41,996 nucleotides of DNA, taken from the NCBI GenBank assembly GCA_019233055.1, contig JAFAMV010000144.1:1-41996 (forward strand), in the 5' to 3' direction. The stretch comes from Curvibacter sp. GTDB lineage: Bacteria > Pseudomonadota > Gammaproteobacteria > Burkholderiales > Burkholderiaceae_C. Positions 9,949 through 17,857 of the stretch are shown in pieces (within the stretch, counting starts at the first letter, position 1; every line of letters starts with the position of its first letter). Under the pieces are notes generated by a model. It worked only from the letters and a program-made list of their open reading frames with translations, made no database searches and was not told the DNA's origin. The translations under genes were made by a program, and so were the position numbers.

Positions 9949-10890
9949 ATGCCCACGGCCCTGCCCCCGCTGAAATTCCGCCGCTGGCGCCGCGACCTGG
10001 TCTGGCTGCTGGGCGCCGTGGCGCTCGAGTGGTACGCCTCGGCCCGGGGCAACTGGTCCGAGCACTACAGCCGCTTCGCGCAACGCTACGAAGACTGGCA
10101 ACTCGACGAGTGGCCCCTGACCCTGCTGATGCTCTCGCTGGGCCTGTGCTGGTTCGCCTGGCGCCGCATGGGTGAATTGCGCGAGGCGCTGGCCGAACAC
10201 ATGGCCGCCGAGCAGCGCATCTCCGAGCTGCTCGAGCAGAACCAACACCTGGCCCGCCAGCTGATCGGGGTGCAGGAGGAAGAGCGCCGCGCGATCGCCC
10301 GCGAGCTGCACGACGAATTCGGCCAGGGCTGCACCGCCATCCGCATCGAGGCCCGCCTGCTCGCCCAGAACGGCGCCCCGGACGCGGTGCGCCAGGGCGC
10401 CCAGCGCATCGGCCACCATGCCGAGCACCTGTACCGCCTGGTGCGCGAACGCCTGACCCGGCTGCGCCCGCACAGCCTGGACAGTCTGGGCCTCGAGGCC
10501 GCGCTGCAGGAGCTTTGCGAAGGCTGGGAGGACCAGACCGGCATCGCCTGCCGCGTGCAGGCCGAGTTGCCGGCGCAGGCGCTCGACGACGCGGTGGCGG
10601 TCACCCTGTTCCGGCTGGTCCAGGAAGGGCTGACCAACATCGCCCGCCATGCCCGGGCCAGCGAGGCCCAGGTCAGCCTGCAGGCCGGGAACTGGCCGCA
10701 GCAGCCGCTGAGCCTGCGCATCGAGGACAACGGCTGCGGCCTGCCCGGTGCGGCACCGCCGTCCGGCGGCTTCGGCCTGGCCGGCATGCGCGAGCGCGTG
10801 GCCGCGCTGCAGGGCCAATGGCGGCTGGACCGGGGCACTGCCGGTGGCGTGCGCATCCAGGTCCTGCTGCCGGCGGAGGCCCGGGCATGA
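9949..10890 (+). CDS. NarL-family sensor histidine kinase
   Basis: A 313-residue membrane kinase. Two hydrophobic helices (about 18-31 and 56-71) enclose a short extracytoplasmic loop of about 25 residues. A coiled linker follows, then a HisKA_3 dimerisation domain with the phospho-histidine at about residue 121 (RELHDEFGQ), and a HATPase domain with N-box QEGLTNIARHA and DNGCGL. With almost no sensory domain it may respond to a membrane event or a partner protein such as the transport components encoded just before it. It ends in an ATGA overlap with its response regulator gene. Confidence 0.88.
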   Translation: MPTALPPLKFRRWRRDLVWLLGAVALEWYASARGNWSEHYSRFAQRYEDWQLDEWPLTLLMLSLGLCWFAWRRMGELREALAEHMAAEQRISELLEQNQHLARQLIGVQEEERRAIARELHDEFGQGCTAIRIEARLLAQNGAPDAVRQGAQRIGHHAEHLYRLVRERLTRLRPHSLDSLGLEAALQELCEGWEDQTGIACRVQAELPAQALDDAVAVTLFRLVQEGLTNIARHARASEAQVSLQAGNWPQQPLSLRIEDNGCGLPGAAPPSGGFGLAGMRERVAALQGQWRLDRGTAGGVRIQVLLPAEARA

Positions 10891-11540
10891 TCCGGGTCCT
10901 GCTCATCGACGACCACCCGGTGGTGCGCTCGGGCTACCGGCGGCTGCTGGAGCAGGAGGGCGACATCACGGTGGTGGCCGAATGCGGCGACGCCGACAGC
11001 GGCTACCAGGCCTTTGTGCGTGAACAGCCCGCCGTCTGCATCACCGACCTGTCCCTGCCCGGCGCCAGCGGCCTGGACGGCCTGCGGCGCATGCGCGCCC
11101 GCTGTCCCGAAGCCTGCGTGCTGGTGTTCAGCATGCACGATTCGGCCCATGTGGTGCGCCGCGCCCTCGATGAAGGCGCCCGGGGCTTCGTCAGCAAGAA
11201 CGCCGACCCGGAAAGCCTGGTGGCCGCCGTGCGGGCGCTGCGAGAAGGGCGACGCTACCTCAGCCCCGACCTCTCGCCGCGCCTGCTGCAGGCCCATCAC
11301 CAGGTCGACGAACGCCTGGCCTCGTTGAGTCCGCGCGAGTTCAGCGTGTTCCGGCTGCTGGCCGAGGGCCGCTCGGCCTCCGAGTGCGCCGACGCCCTCA
11401 ACCTCAGCCCCAAGACGGTGGCCAATGTGCAGACCCTGGTGAAGGAGAAGCTGCAGGTCAGCACCTCGGCAGCCCTGGTGCATCTGGCGTTGCAGCTCGG
11501 AATGATCGTCCAACCGGAGGTTCTTTCAAAATCATTTTGA
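10887..11540 (+). CDS. NarL/LuxR-type response regulator, partner of the kinase at 9949
   Basis: A 217-residue regulator. The receiver domain (1-120) has acidic pair D9-D10, phospho-acceptor D54 (ITDLSLPG) and a lysine in VSKNAD. The LuxR-type helix-turn-helix (about 150-212) contains LSPREFSVFRLLAEG and LSPKTVANVQTLVKEKL. It closes the ten-gene run. The next gene, a TonB receptor, has a perfect 15-base inverted repeat at 11566, centred about 42 bases before a predicted start site, where such a regulator would activate. That link is an inference. Confidence 0.88.
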   Translation: MIRVLLIDDHPVVRSGYRRLLEQEGDITVVAECGDADSGYQAFVREQPAVCITDLSLPGASGLDGLRRMRARCPEACVLVFSMHDSAHVVRRALDEGARGFVSKNADPESLVAAVRALREGRRYLSPDLSPRLLQAHHQVDERLASLSPREFSVFRLLAEGRSASECADALNLSPKTVANVQTLVKEKLQVSTSAALVHLALQLGMIVQPEVLSKSF

Positions 11541-11565
11541 TTGCACCGGCAACCAATCGGTGGAG

Positions 11566-11580
11566 AGGGAAATTTTCCCT
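11566..11580. promoter_or_regulatory. Inverted repeat AGGGAAATTTTCCCT, candidate response-regulator site
   Basis: AGGGAAA and TTTCCCT are perfect inverted arms around one base. A possible -10 element, TAGACT, lies at 11603-11608, which puts the repeat centre near -42 of the TonB receptor transcript. A very similar 15-base repeat (AGGGAAAAATTCCCT) occurs at 17667-17681 upstream of the PQQ dehydrogenase. In a GC-rich background, two such AT-centred repeats are notable. Confidence 0.55.
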
Positions 11581-11633
11581 GGTGATCCGAGTCCCGGATT
11601 TCTAGACTGCGTTGAAAGATCCTCGGAGACACC

Positions 11634-14210
11634 GTGCGCCACATCCGCCCCCTGCCCAAAAGAATTCCCCGCGCGCCGCTTCGCGTCCGACCGTCCCTGA
11701 TCAGCCTTGCCGTCATGGCCCTGGGCCTGCCGGCGACCGGCTGGTGCGCCGGCGCGACAGAGCCGACGCTGGCGCTGGTCGAAGTGGTCGGCACCACGCC
11801 GATCGACGGGCTGGGTCTGCCCCTGGCCCAGATGCCGACGAACGCCCAACGGATCCAGGTCGACAGCCGCGACCACGCCGACCTGGCCCATCTGCTCGAC
11901 GCCGAAGTCGGCTCGGTGAGCCTGAGCAACGGCACCGGCAGCCCCTACCAGAACGATGTCAACTACCGGGGCTTCCAGGCCACCTCGCTGCTCGGCGCCC
12001 CGGTCGGCCTCAGCGTCTACCTGGACGGGGTGCGCATGAACGAGCCTTTCGGCTCGGTCGTCAACTGGGACCTGATCCCCATGACCGCGCTGAAGAACGT
12101 GGACCTGCTGCCCGGCTCGAACCCCCTGTACGGGCTCAACACCCTGGGCGGCGCGCTGGCGCTGAACACCCGCAACGGCCAGGACAGCCCCGGCACCTCG
12201 ATCACCGTCCTGGGCGGCTCGTTCCGTCGGCGCGCACTGAACTTCCAGTCGGGCTGGGTCGATCGCGAACACAACAGCGATTTCTTCATCGCCGGCAATC
12301 TCGATCGCCAGGATGGCTTCCGCCAGCATTCGGGCAGCAGCGTCCAGCAGCTCTTCGGCAAGGCCCGCTGGCATGACCAGCACAACCAGCTCGAGCTGTC
12401 GACCACCCTGGCCGGTTCTCTGCTCAACGGCACCCAGGCGCTGCCGATGGACATGATGTCCAACCCCAGCGCCGCCTACACCTGGCCCGACAACACGGCC
12501 AACCACATGGTGCTGGTCAACCTCAAGGGCAGCCATTGGCTGGACGACAGCCATCAACTGGCCGGCAACCTGTTCTACCGCCATGAGAACTCGAGCAGCC
12601 TCAACAGCAATGTCCAGCTCGACGATGGCTGCACCAATGCCGGCGGCGGCCTGGTGATGTCGGGCAGCGTGCCCAAATGCGCCAACCAGGCCCCCAACGG
12701 CACGGCGGTCAATTCGGTCACCTCGCCCACCGCGCTCGGCCTGGGCTATGGCCGCTGGACCAGCAACATCAACACCAGCCTGGTCGCCTCGAGCACCAAG
12801 CAGCGGACCTGGGGCTCCAGCCTGCAGTGGTCCAGCCTGGACGACTGGTTGTCCCGTCCCAACAGCTTCACCATCGGCGCCTCCTTCGATCATTCGCTGA
12901 TCCGCTACAGCCAGAACACCTACCTGGCACGCCTGATCAACTACCAGACGGTGGTGATCCCGAACCAGGAATACGGCTTCACCGCCAACGGCCAGGCCCC
13001 TTCGGCCACCAACCTGCCCAGCTTCAACGGCAGCAATGTGCTCGATTCGGTGCAGCTCAGCTCGACCACGAGCAACTACAGCGCCTATTTCAGCGATGCA
13101 CTGAAACTCGACGAGCGCTGGACCCTCAGCGCCGCCGGCAGCCTGAACCTGTCCACGCTCAACCTCAACGGCGCCAACAACCAGTACCTCAACGACGACG
13201 GTGGCTGGAGCTGGACCGACAGCAGCAGCGGCGTGAGCTACTACAACCCCGCCTACCTCGGGGGCTATCCCTTCTCCAACACCAGCGCCAGCGGGGTCAA
13301 GTCGCCCCTGAGCGCGCCGGCCGGCGCGGTGGCCGGGCCCGAGAGCAACAGCCTCAACGGCCAGCACCGCTTCCAGCGTTTCAATCCGTCCTTCGGCTTC
13401 AACTACGACTACCAGCCGGGCCACAGCGTGTTCGGCAGCTACAGCGAGGCCATGCGTGCGCCCACCGCCATCGAGCTGTCCTGCGCCAACCCGAACAGCC
13501 CCTGCGCCCTGCCCACCGGCTTCAACGGCGACCCCGACCTCAAGGCCGTGGTCGCCAGGACGGTGGAGATCGGCCTGCGCGGCCAGAGCTCCCCAGACAC
13601 CAGCTGGAACGCCGCCGTCTACGACTCGCGCCTGAGCAACGACATCCAGTTCATCGCCACCTCCGCCTCGCTGGGCTATTTCGCCAATGTCGGCACCACC
13701 GAACGCCGCGGCCTCGAGCTCGGCGGCCGCACCCGCCTGGGGCCGTGGAACCTGTCACTCAACTACGGGCTGGTCGACGCGCTGTACCGCTCGGCCTTCA
13801 CGACCGCCAGCGGCCAGAACGTGGTCTCGGGCGACCGCATTCCCGGCATCGCACGCCAGACCCTGAAGCTGCGCGCCAGCTACCGCGCCAGCCCGGACCT
13901 GGTGCTGGGCGGCAATCTGCTGGTCGCCGGCAGCCAGATCGCGCACGGCAATGAAAGCAACCAGGACCCTGCAGGGGTGGTGCCGGGCTACGCGCTGGTC
14001 AACCTCGATCTGCGCTACCAGCTCGATGCGCATTGGCAGCTGTTTGCCAACCTCAGCAATGTGTTCAACCGGCAGTACTCGACCTACGGGCTGGATGGCA
14101 CGCAAAGCGTCTACACCCTGGCCTCGGAGATGTTCCTCACCCCGGCGCCGCCACGGGCCCTGTGGGTGGGTGTGACCTACCGCTTCGACCCGGCGCCCGC
14201 CACCCGATAA
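11634..14210 (+). CDS. TonB-dependent outer-membrane receptor
   Basis: An 858-residue receptor starting at GTG (11634) with GGAG 6 bases upstream. A signal peptide ends near residue 39 (GWCAG). The plug domain (about 45-185) contains VNYRGFQATSLLG, GLSVYLDGVRMNEPFGSVV and LLPGSNPLYGLNTLGGALAL. A 22-strand barrel follows. Loops carry clusters such as LNDDGGWSWTDSS. The protein ends in YRFDPAPATR, so the usual terminal aromatic residue is displaced by a short tail. It should import a scarce ligand using TonB energy. Its position after a PedABC-type operon and near a lanthanide-type dehydrogenase suggests a role like LutH or LanA, but sequence alone does not prove the ligand. Confidence 0.88.
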   Translation: MRHIRPLPKRIPRAPLRVRPSLISLAVMALGLPATGWCAGATEPTLALVEVVGTTPIDGLGLPLAQMPTNAQRIQVDSRDHADLAHLLDAEVGSVSLSNGTGSPYQNDVNYRGFQATSLLGAPVGLSVYLDGVRMNEPFGSVVNWDLIPMTALKNVDLLPGSNPLYGLNTLGGALALNTRNGQDSPGTSITVLGGSFRRRALNFQSGWVDREHNSDFFIAGNLDRQDGFRQHSGSSVQQLFGKARWHDQHNQLELSTTLAGSLLNGTQALPMDMMSNPSAAYTWPDNTANHMVLVNLKGSHWLDDSHQLAGNLFYRHENSSSLNSNVQLDDGCTNAGGGLVMSGSVPKCANQAPNGTAVNSVTSPTALGLGYGRWTSNINTSLVASSTKQRTWGSSLQWSSLDDWLSRPNSFTIGASFDHSLIRYSQNTYLARLINYQTVVIPNQEYGFTANGQAPSATNLPSFNGSNVLDSVQLSSTTSNYSAYFSDALKLDERWTLSAAGSLNLSTLNLNGANNQYLNDDGGWSWTDSSSGVSYYNPAYLGGYPFSNTSASGVKSPLSAPAGAVAGPESNSLNGQHRFQRFNPSFGFNYDYQPGHSVFGSYSEAMRAPTAIELSCANPNSPCALPTGFNGDPDLKAVVARTVEIGLRGQSSPDTSWNAAVYDSRLSNDIQFIATSASLGYFANVGTTERRGLELGGRTRLGPWNLSLNYGLVDALYRSAFTTASGQNVVSGDRIPGIARQTLKLRASYRASPDLVLGGNLLVAGSQIAHGNESNQDPAGVVPGYALVNLDLRYQLDAHWQLFANLSNVFNRQYSTYGLDGTQSVYTLASEMFLTPAPPRALWVGVTYRFDPAPATR

Positions 14211-14223
14211 GACCTCCCGGACA

Positions 14224-14243
14224 GCGGACCACCCCCGGTCCGC
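14224..14243. terminator. Hairpin between convergent genes
   Basis: GCGGACC and GGTCCGC form perfect 7-base arms around a 6-base loop in the gap between the TonB receptor and the convergent apbE-like gene. There is no T-tract on either side, so it is only a possible bidirectional terminator or a transcript-stabilising hairpin. Confidence 0.35.
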
Positions 14244-14266
14244 CTGCGGCCCGGGCAGGTGCCCGC

Positions 14267-15289
14267 TCAGACCTGGATCAGCCCGGGCGAGGCCTGCCAG
14301 CGGCCCGCCTTGTCGACCACCAGCACATCCACCCCCCATTCGGGCGCCAGTTGCAGCGCCCCTTCGAAGCCGGCCACGAACATCACCTTGGTCAGGGCAT
14401 CGGCCAGGGCGCAGCTCGGCGCCGCCACGGTCACGGCGGACAGGCCCGGCGGCGAATAGCCGGTGCGCGGGTCGAAGATGTGGTGGAAGCGGCGGTCGGC
14501 ACTGAAGGTGGTCTGGTTGTCCGCCGAGGTGGCGATGCAGCGCCCGCCCAGGGCCAGGCGGGTCAGCATGACGTTCTCGTCGCGCGGGCTGGCGATGCCC
14601 AGCACCCAGCCGCGCTGGGGGTTGGGCCGGCCCAGGGCGGCCCATTCGCCGGTGTTGATCAGGGCGTGCTCGATGCCATGCTCGCGCAGCGTGGCCCGCA
14701 CCCGGTCTGCGGCATAGCCCTGGGCGATGCCGTTGAGGGTGACCCCCATGCCGCGCTGCTCCAGGCGCAGCTGCTGCGCCCCGACCTGCAGATGCTGCCA
14801 GCCCACCCGGCCGCGCGCGCCCTTCACCGCCGACTCGCTGGGCAGATGCCCCTCGCGCTGGGCCGCCTCGAACACCTCCCACAGGGGCTGCACCGTCACA
14901 TCGAAGCTGCCGCCGCTGCGCCGCGACACCTGCTGGGCCAGTTGCAGCACCTGCAGCAGGTCCGGGTCGGGCTGGTTCAGCACCCCGTCGCGGTTGAGGC
15001 GGCGCAGCGCGCTGTCGGGCAGGAACAGGCTCATCTGCGATTCGATGTGGCGCAGGGTGGCCACTGCCGCATCCAGCGCCCGGTCGGCCTGGGGCGCCTC
15101 GGCGTGGGCCACCCGCAGCGACAGCACCGTGCCCAGGGCCACCAGGGAGCGGTCGCGCCAGACCAGGCCCTCGCGGGCCAGGTCGCTGGCGAAGCGCCGA
15201 GGCCCGCGGCGCTCGGCACCGAAGGCCCGGCCCAGCATGCCCGAGGCCCCCAGGCCCAGGCTGGTCTGCAGGAAGACGCGTTTGTTCAT
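14267..15289 (-). CDS. apbE: ApbE-type FAD:protein FMN transferase
   Basis: A 340-residue periplasmic flavin transferase. It attaches FMN through a phosphoester bond to a Thr or Ser of target proteins, using FAD and magnesium. Family marks are GTVLSLRV, FDVTVQPLW, LNGIAQGYAADRV and FDPRTGYSP. The N-terminus MNKRVFLQTSLGLGASG resembles a Tat or Sec signal with a Lys-Arg pair. Its ATG overlaps the stop of the upstream nosR-like gene by ATGA. The product of that gene has a flavin-acceptor threonine motif, so it is the obvious substrate. Confidence 0.9.
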   Translation of the reverse strand: MNKRVFLQTSLGLGASGMLGRAFGAERRGPRRFASDLAREGLVWRDRSLVALGTVLSLRVAHAEAPQADRALDAAVATLRHIESQMSLFLPDSALRRLNRDGVLNQPDPDLLQVLQLAQQVSRRSGGSFDVTVQPLWEVFEAAQREGHLPSESAVKGARGRVGWQHLQVGAQQLRLEQRGMGVTLNGIAQGYAADRVRATLREHGIEHALINTGEWAALGRPNPQRGWVLGIASPRDENVMLTRLALGGRCIATSADNQTTFSADRRFHHIFDPRTGYSPPGLSAVTVAAPSCALADALTKVMFVAGFEGALQLAPEWGVDVLVVDKAGRWQASPGLIQV

Positions 15290-17523
15290 GTTCTGTTCTC
15301 CTCCACCACAAGGGCTTGCAAGGGGATCACCGGGTGCCCGCCGGCACGGCGCCCCTGCTGGATGCGCGGCACGCACAGGGTGTCGCTTTCGTAGATGGCC
15401 ACGCAGTCCAGGCATTGGAAGCATTCGTCGTAGTCGACGCGGCCCTGGCGGTCGATCGCCTGGTAGGCGCAGTCGCTGCGGCAGCGCTGGCAGGGCTGGC
15501 CGCATTCGCTGCGCCGGGCGATCCAGTCGAAGCGGCGCAGCCGCCCCAGCACCGCCATCCCGGCGCCCAAGGGGCACAGGTAGCGGCAGTAGCTTTTGTA
15601 GAACACCGCGTTGAGGCCCAGCAGGACCAGGGCCCACAGCACATAGGGCCAGGCGCGCACGAAGTTCAGCGTGATGCTGGTCTTGAAAGGTTCGACCTCG
15701 ACCAGCCGATCGGTCCAGCCCACCGACAGCCCGGCACACACCAGGATCGCCAGCAGCACCCCGTACTTGAGGCGCTTCAGCCGTGCATCCCAGCGCTCGG
15801 GCACCTTGCGGGGCTTCACCCCCAGGCGCCGGGCCAGTTGGCCGGTCAGCTCCTGCAGGGCCCCGAAGGGGCAGAGCCAGCCGCAGAAGGGGCCCCGCCC
15901 CCAGAACACGACGCTCAGCAGCACAAAGGCCCACAGCAGCACGGTCATGGGGTCGTAGAGGAAGAAGTCGAGGCTGCGGCGCGCCAGCACGGCCTGCCAC
16001 AGGGCGGTCAGGTTGACGACGGACAGCTGCCCCTGTGCCCACCAGCCGATGAAGACCAGGGTGAACAACAGATAGGCATTGCGCACGCGGCGCATGCGCT
16101 CGGGCTGCCGGCTCAGCCGCTCGGGCCGGCGCAGCATCCAGACCAGCAGGCCCAGCGCCGTCACCAGCAGCACCAGCTCCCAGGCCCGCGCCGTCCAGAT
16201 GCTGCGCCAGCTCTTGCTGTCGCCGGCGGCCGCCTCGACGTAGGCCGACGGGAGACTGAGTTCGAAGTCGAAGACCCGGCGGACCTTCTCGGGGTAGATG
16301 GCGCCCTTGCTGCGGGTGACCTGCAACTGGATGTCCAGAGGCTGCGACGGGTCGAGCCCGGCGGCCCCGATGACCCGGAAGACGCGCCATTCGGCGCCCT
16401 GCAGCTCGGGCGGCAGCAGGGGGCGCAGGTCGAAGTCGAGGTCGCGCATCTCGAGCGGCAGCTTCTGCTGCTGCAGGCTCAGGCGCTCAGGGACCGCGCC
16501 ACGCACGAAGTCGTCCCCCAGCATCGAATAGCGGCCCTCGCCCACCAGCAGCAGCGCGTGGTCGCCCGGTTCGAGCAGGCGGTTCAGGGCCTCCCAGGCG
16601 GCCGGCGCGAGCAGGTTGCGACCCACCGCCGGCAGGCTGAGCCAGGCGAAGTGCAGATCGACGAAGCGCTCCTGCGGGTGGGCGGCCGCCTCGCTGTCCA
16701 GGCCTTCGCCGACGCTGCCGGCGAAGGCCTGCTCGATGTCGCGGTTGAGAAAGCGCCGGTGTGCCACCAGCCCGGCCTGGTCGAGCGCCGCCCAGTCCAT
16801 GGGCCGGAACAGGTCGCGGCGCAGATGGGCCACCTGGTCGGGATCGCGGCCCTCGCCGAAACCGAGCCGGGCCCGCGCCACCTTGAGCGAGGCCGACAAC
16901 AAAGTCTGGTTGAGGATGCGCACCGAGGCGGTGGCCTTGGCCACCCCGTCGATGCTGACGTTGTTGTCGCTGCGGTCGCCCTGGTTCTGCTGGCCGTGGA
17001 TGCGGATGTTCTGGGTCAGCGCCAGGCCCTTGTACTGCTGCACGAAGGCCAGCATCGGTTTTTCACCGAGGCCGTCGAGGAACACAGGCTCATGCTGCGA
17101 CAGCACACGCACATCGAGAAAGCGGCCCTTGTCGTCGAGCAGCACCAGCAGATTGAAGGGCGTGCCCGAGAAGCCCGGGATGGGGGCCAGGTCGATGGAT
17201 TCGAAGGCATAGGCCACCACCGGGGTGGCGGTGGCCTCCTGCTTGAGGATCGGCCAGACCGGCAGGTCGGCGGACTTCTCGCCGATGATCAGCGGCGAGG
17301 GGAAGGCCTGGGCCAGCGCCTCCCGCGTCATGACGCCGGCCCGGGCCTGCAGCGCCAGCACGGCCAGCAGAGACAGCAACAGGCTGCGGCACAGCCGGGC
17401 CAGCCAGCCCAGCACTCGGGTTTCCCCGCATCGCCGGGGCCCGGTTGAGGGCGCAACAGCGCATTCGGCGATCGCCTTGTCACAGGGGTGATTGCAACAG
17501 TCGCAACAGCAGCATCGATTCAT
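15286..17523 (-). CDS. NosR/NirI-family membrane flavo-iron-sulfur protein
   Basis: About 745 residues from the ATG at 17523. A signal helix lies near residues 46-61. A periplasmic FMN-binding domain has the flavin-attachment pattern SIDGVAKATAS (threonine near 198). Several transmembrane helices follow, with two CxxxCP motifs (FCGWLCPFG and YCRYLCPLG), and then C-terminal 4Fe-4S cysteines (CGQPCQRCRSDC and CFQCLDC). This is the NosR layout for electron transfer across the membrane, yet no nosZ or denitrification gene is present. The first 21 codons encode eight cysteines (MNRCCCCDCCNHPC then a further one), which is odd. A GTG at 17415 with GGGGA upstream is an alternative start that removes them. 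It is coupled to apbE. Confidence 0.82.
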   Translation of the reverse strand: MNRCCCCDCCNHPCDKAIAECAVAPSTGPRRCGETRVLGWLARLCRSLLLSLLAVLALQARAGVMTREALAQAFPSPLIIGEKSADLPVWPILKQEATATPVVAYAFESIDLAPIPGFSGTPFNLLVLLDDKGRFLDVRVLSQHEPVFLDGLGEKPMLAFVQQYKGLALTQNIRIHGQQNQGDRSDNNVSIDGVAKATASVRILNQTLLSASLKVARARLGFGEGRDPDQVAHLRRDLFRPMDWAALDQAGLVAHRRFLNRDIEQAFAGSVGEGLDSEAAAHPQERFVDLHFAWLSLPAVGRNLLAPAAWEALNRLLEPGDHALLLVGEGRYSMLGDDFVRGAVPERLSLQQQKLPLEMRDLDFDLRPLLPPELQGAEWRVFRVIGAAGLDPSQPLDIQLQVTRSKGAIYPEKVRRVFDFELSLPSAYVEAAAGDSKSWRSIWTARAWELVLLVTALGLLVWMLRRPERLSRQPERMRRVRNAYLLFTLVFIGWWAQGQLSVVNLTALWQAVLARRSLDFFLYDPMTVLLWAFVLLSVVFWGRGPFCGWLCPFGALQELTGQLARRLGVKPRKVPERWDARLKRLKYGVLLAILVCAGLSVGWTDRLVEVEPFKTSITLNFVRAWPYVLWALVLLGLNAVFYKSYCRYLCPLGAGMAVLGRLRRFDWIARRSECGQPCQRCRSDCAYQAIDRQGRVDYDECFQCLDCVAIYESDTLCVPRIQQGRRAGGHPVIPLQALVVEENRT

Positions 17524-17666
17524 TCTGGTACAGCACTCCGGGTATCTACGGAGCTTCAAGCCCCCCTGAAATCTGCTGCGGCGCAACCCGATCCGGGTGC
17601 CGCAGACCACCGGCCGGAGCCCCTCGGCAGGCCCCACCCAGAAAGCCTGGGAAGGCCCGCTCCACA

Positions 17667-17681
17667 AGGGAAAAATTCCCT
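17667..17681. promoter_or_regulatory. Inverted repeat AGGGAAAAATTCCCT upstream of the PQQ dehydrogenase
   Basis: AGGGAA and TTCCCT arms flank three A residues. It is the same size and sequence type as the repeat at 11566-11580, and both continue into GG. It lies about 135 bases upstream of the predicted sigma-54 start at about 17810 and also between the divergent nosR-like gene and the dehydrogenase. A NarL-type regulator from this island is a candidate binder. Confidence 0.5.
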
Positions 17682-17720
17682 GGATGGAGGGTGTTTCCCG
17701 GTCGGCGATCCCGCTTTTCC

Positions 17721-17746
17721 ATGCAGGTTTCGGGCCTGCATGCAGG
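17721..17746. promoter_or_regulatory. Alternating ATGCAGG/CCTGCAT half-sites
   Basis: ATGCAGG (17721-17727), CCTGCAT (17735-17741) and ATGCAGG (17740-17746) form overlapping inverted repeats, including the perfect palindrome CCTGCATGCAGG. They fall about 65-90 bases upstream of the predicted sigma-54 start, where an enhancer-binding protein could act. No second copy of this motif was found at the other promoters, so its meaning is uncertain. Confidence 0.35.
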
Positions 17747-17783
17747 GCCCTGGACCGGCCTGCCCGGGGTCCGGTCGGCGGAC

Positions 17784-17798
17784 TGGTACGCATATTGC
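17784..17798 (+). promoter_or_regulatory. Sigma-54 promoter of the PQQ alcohol dehydrogenase
   Basis: TGGTACGCATATTGC matches TGGYACG-N4-TTGC exactly, with GG and GC 10 bases apart. Transcription would start near 17810. The ATG at 17858 then follows a leader of about 48 bases with a GAGGAG ribosome site. The 334 bases from 17524 to 17857 hold this promoter, the two repeats listed above and the start region of the divergent nosR-like gene; no other gene is visible there. Confidence 0.8.
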
Positions 17799-17857
17799 GA
17801 AGCAGGCCGCCGGGAACATGTCGTTTCACCCTGGAAGAGCACAACGAGGAGATCAAG

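Noticed and set aside
15286..17523. Evidence for denitrification (nosR present)
   Set aside because: No nosZ, nosD, nosF, nosY or nosL genes follow. The context is PQQ alcohol oxidation, so a nitrous oxide role is not supported here.
17688..17700. Second AGGG/TTCCC half-site pair beside the palindrome at 17667
   Set aside because: The spacing between half-sites is 5 bases instead of 7 and the ends do not match, so it is not counted as another copy.
17597..17857. N-terminal extension of the PQQ dehydrogenase
   Set aside because: The in-frame extension covers the sigma-54 promoter and regulatory repeats. The signal peptide and ribosome site place the start at 17858.
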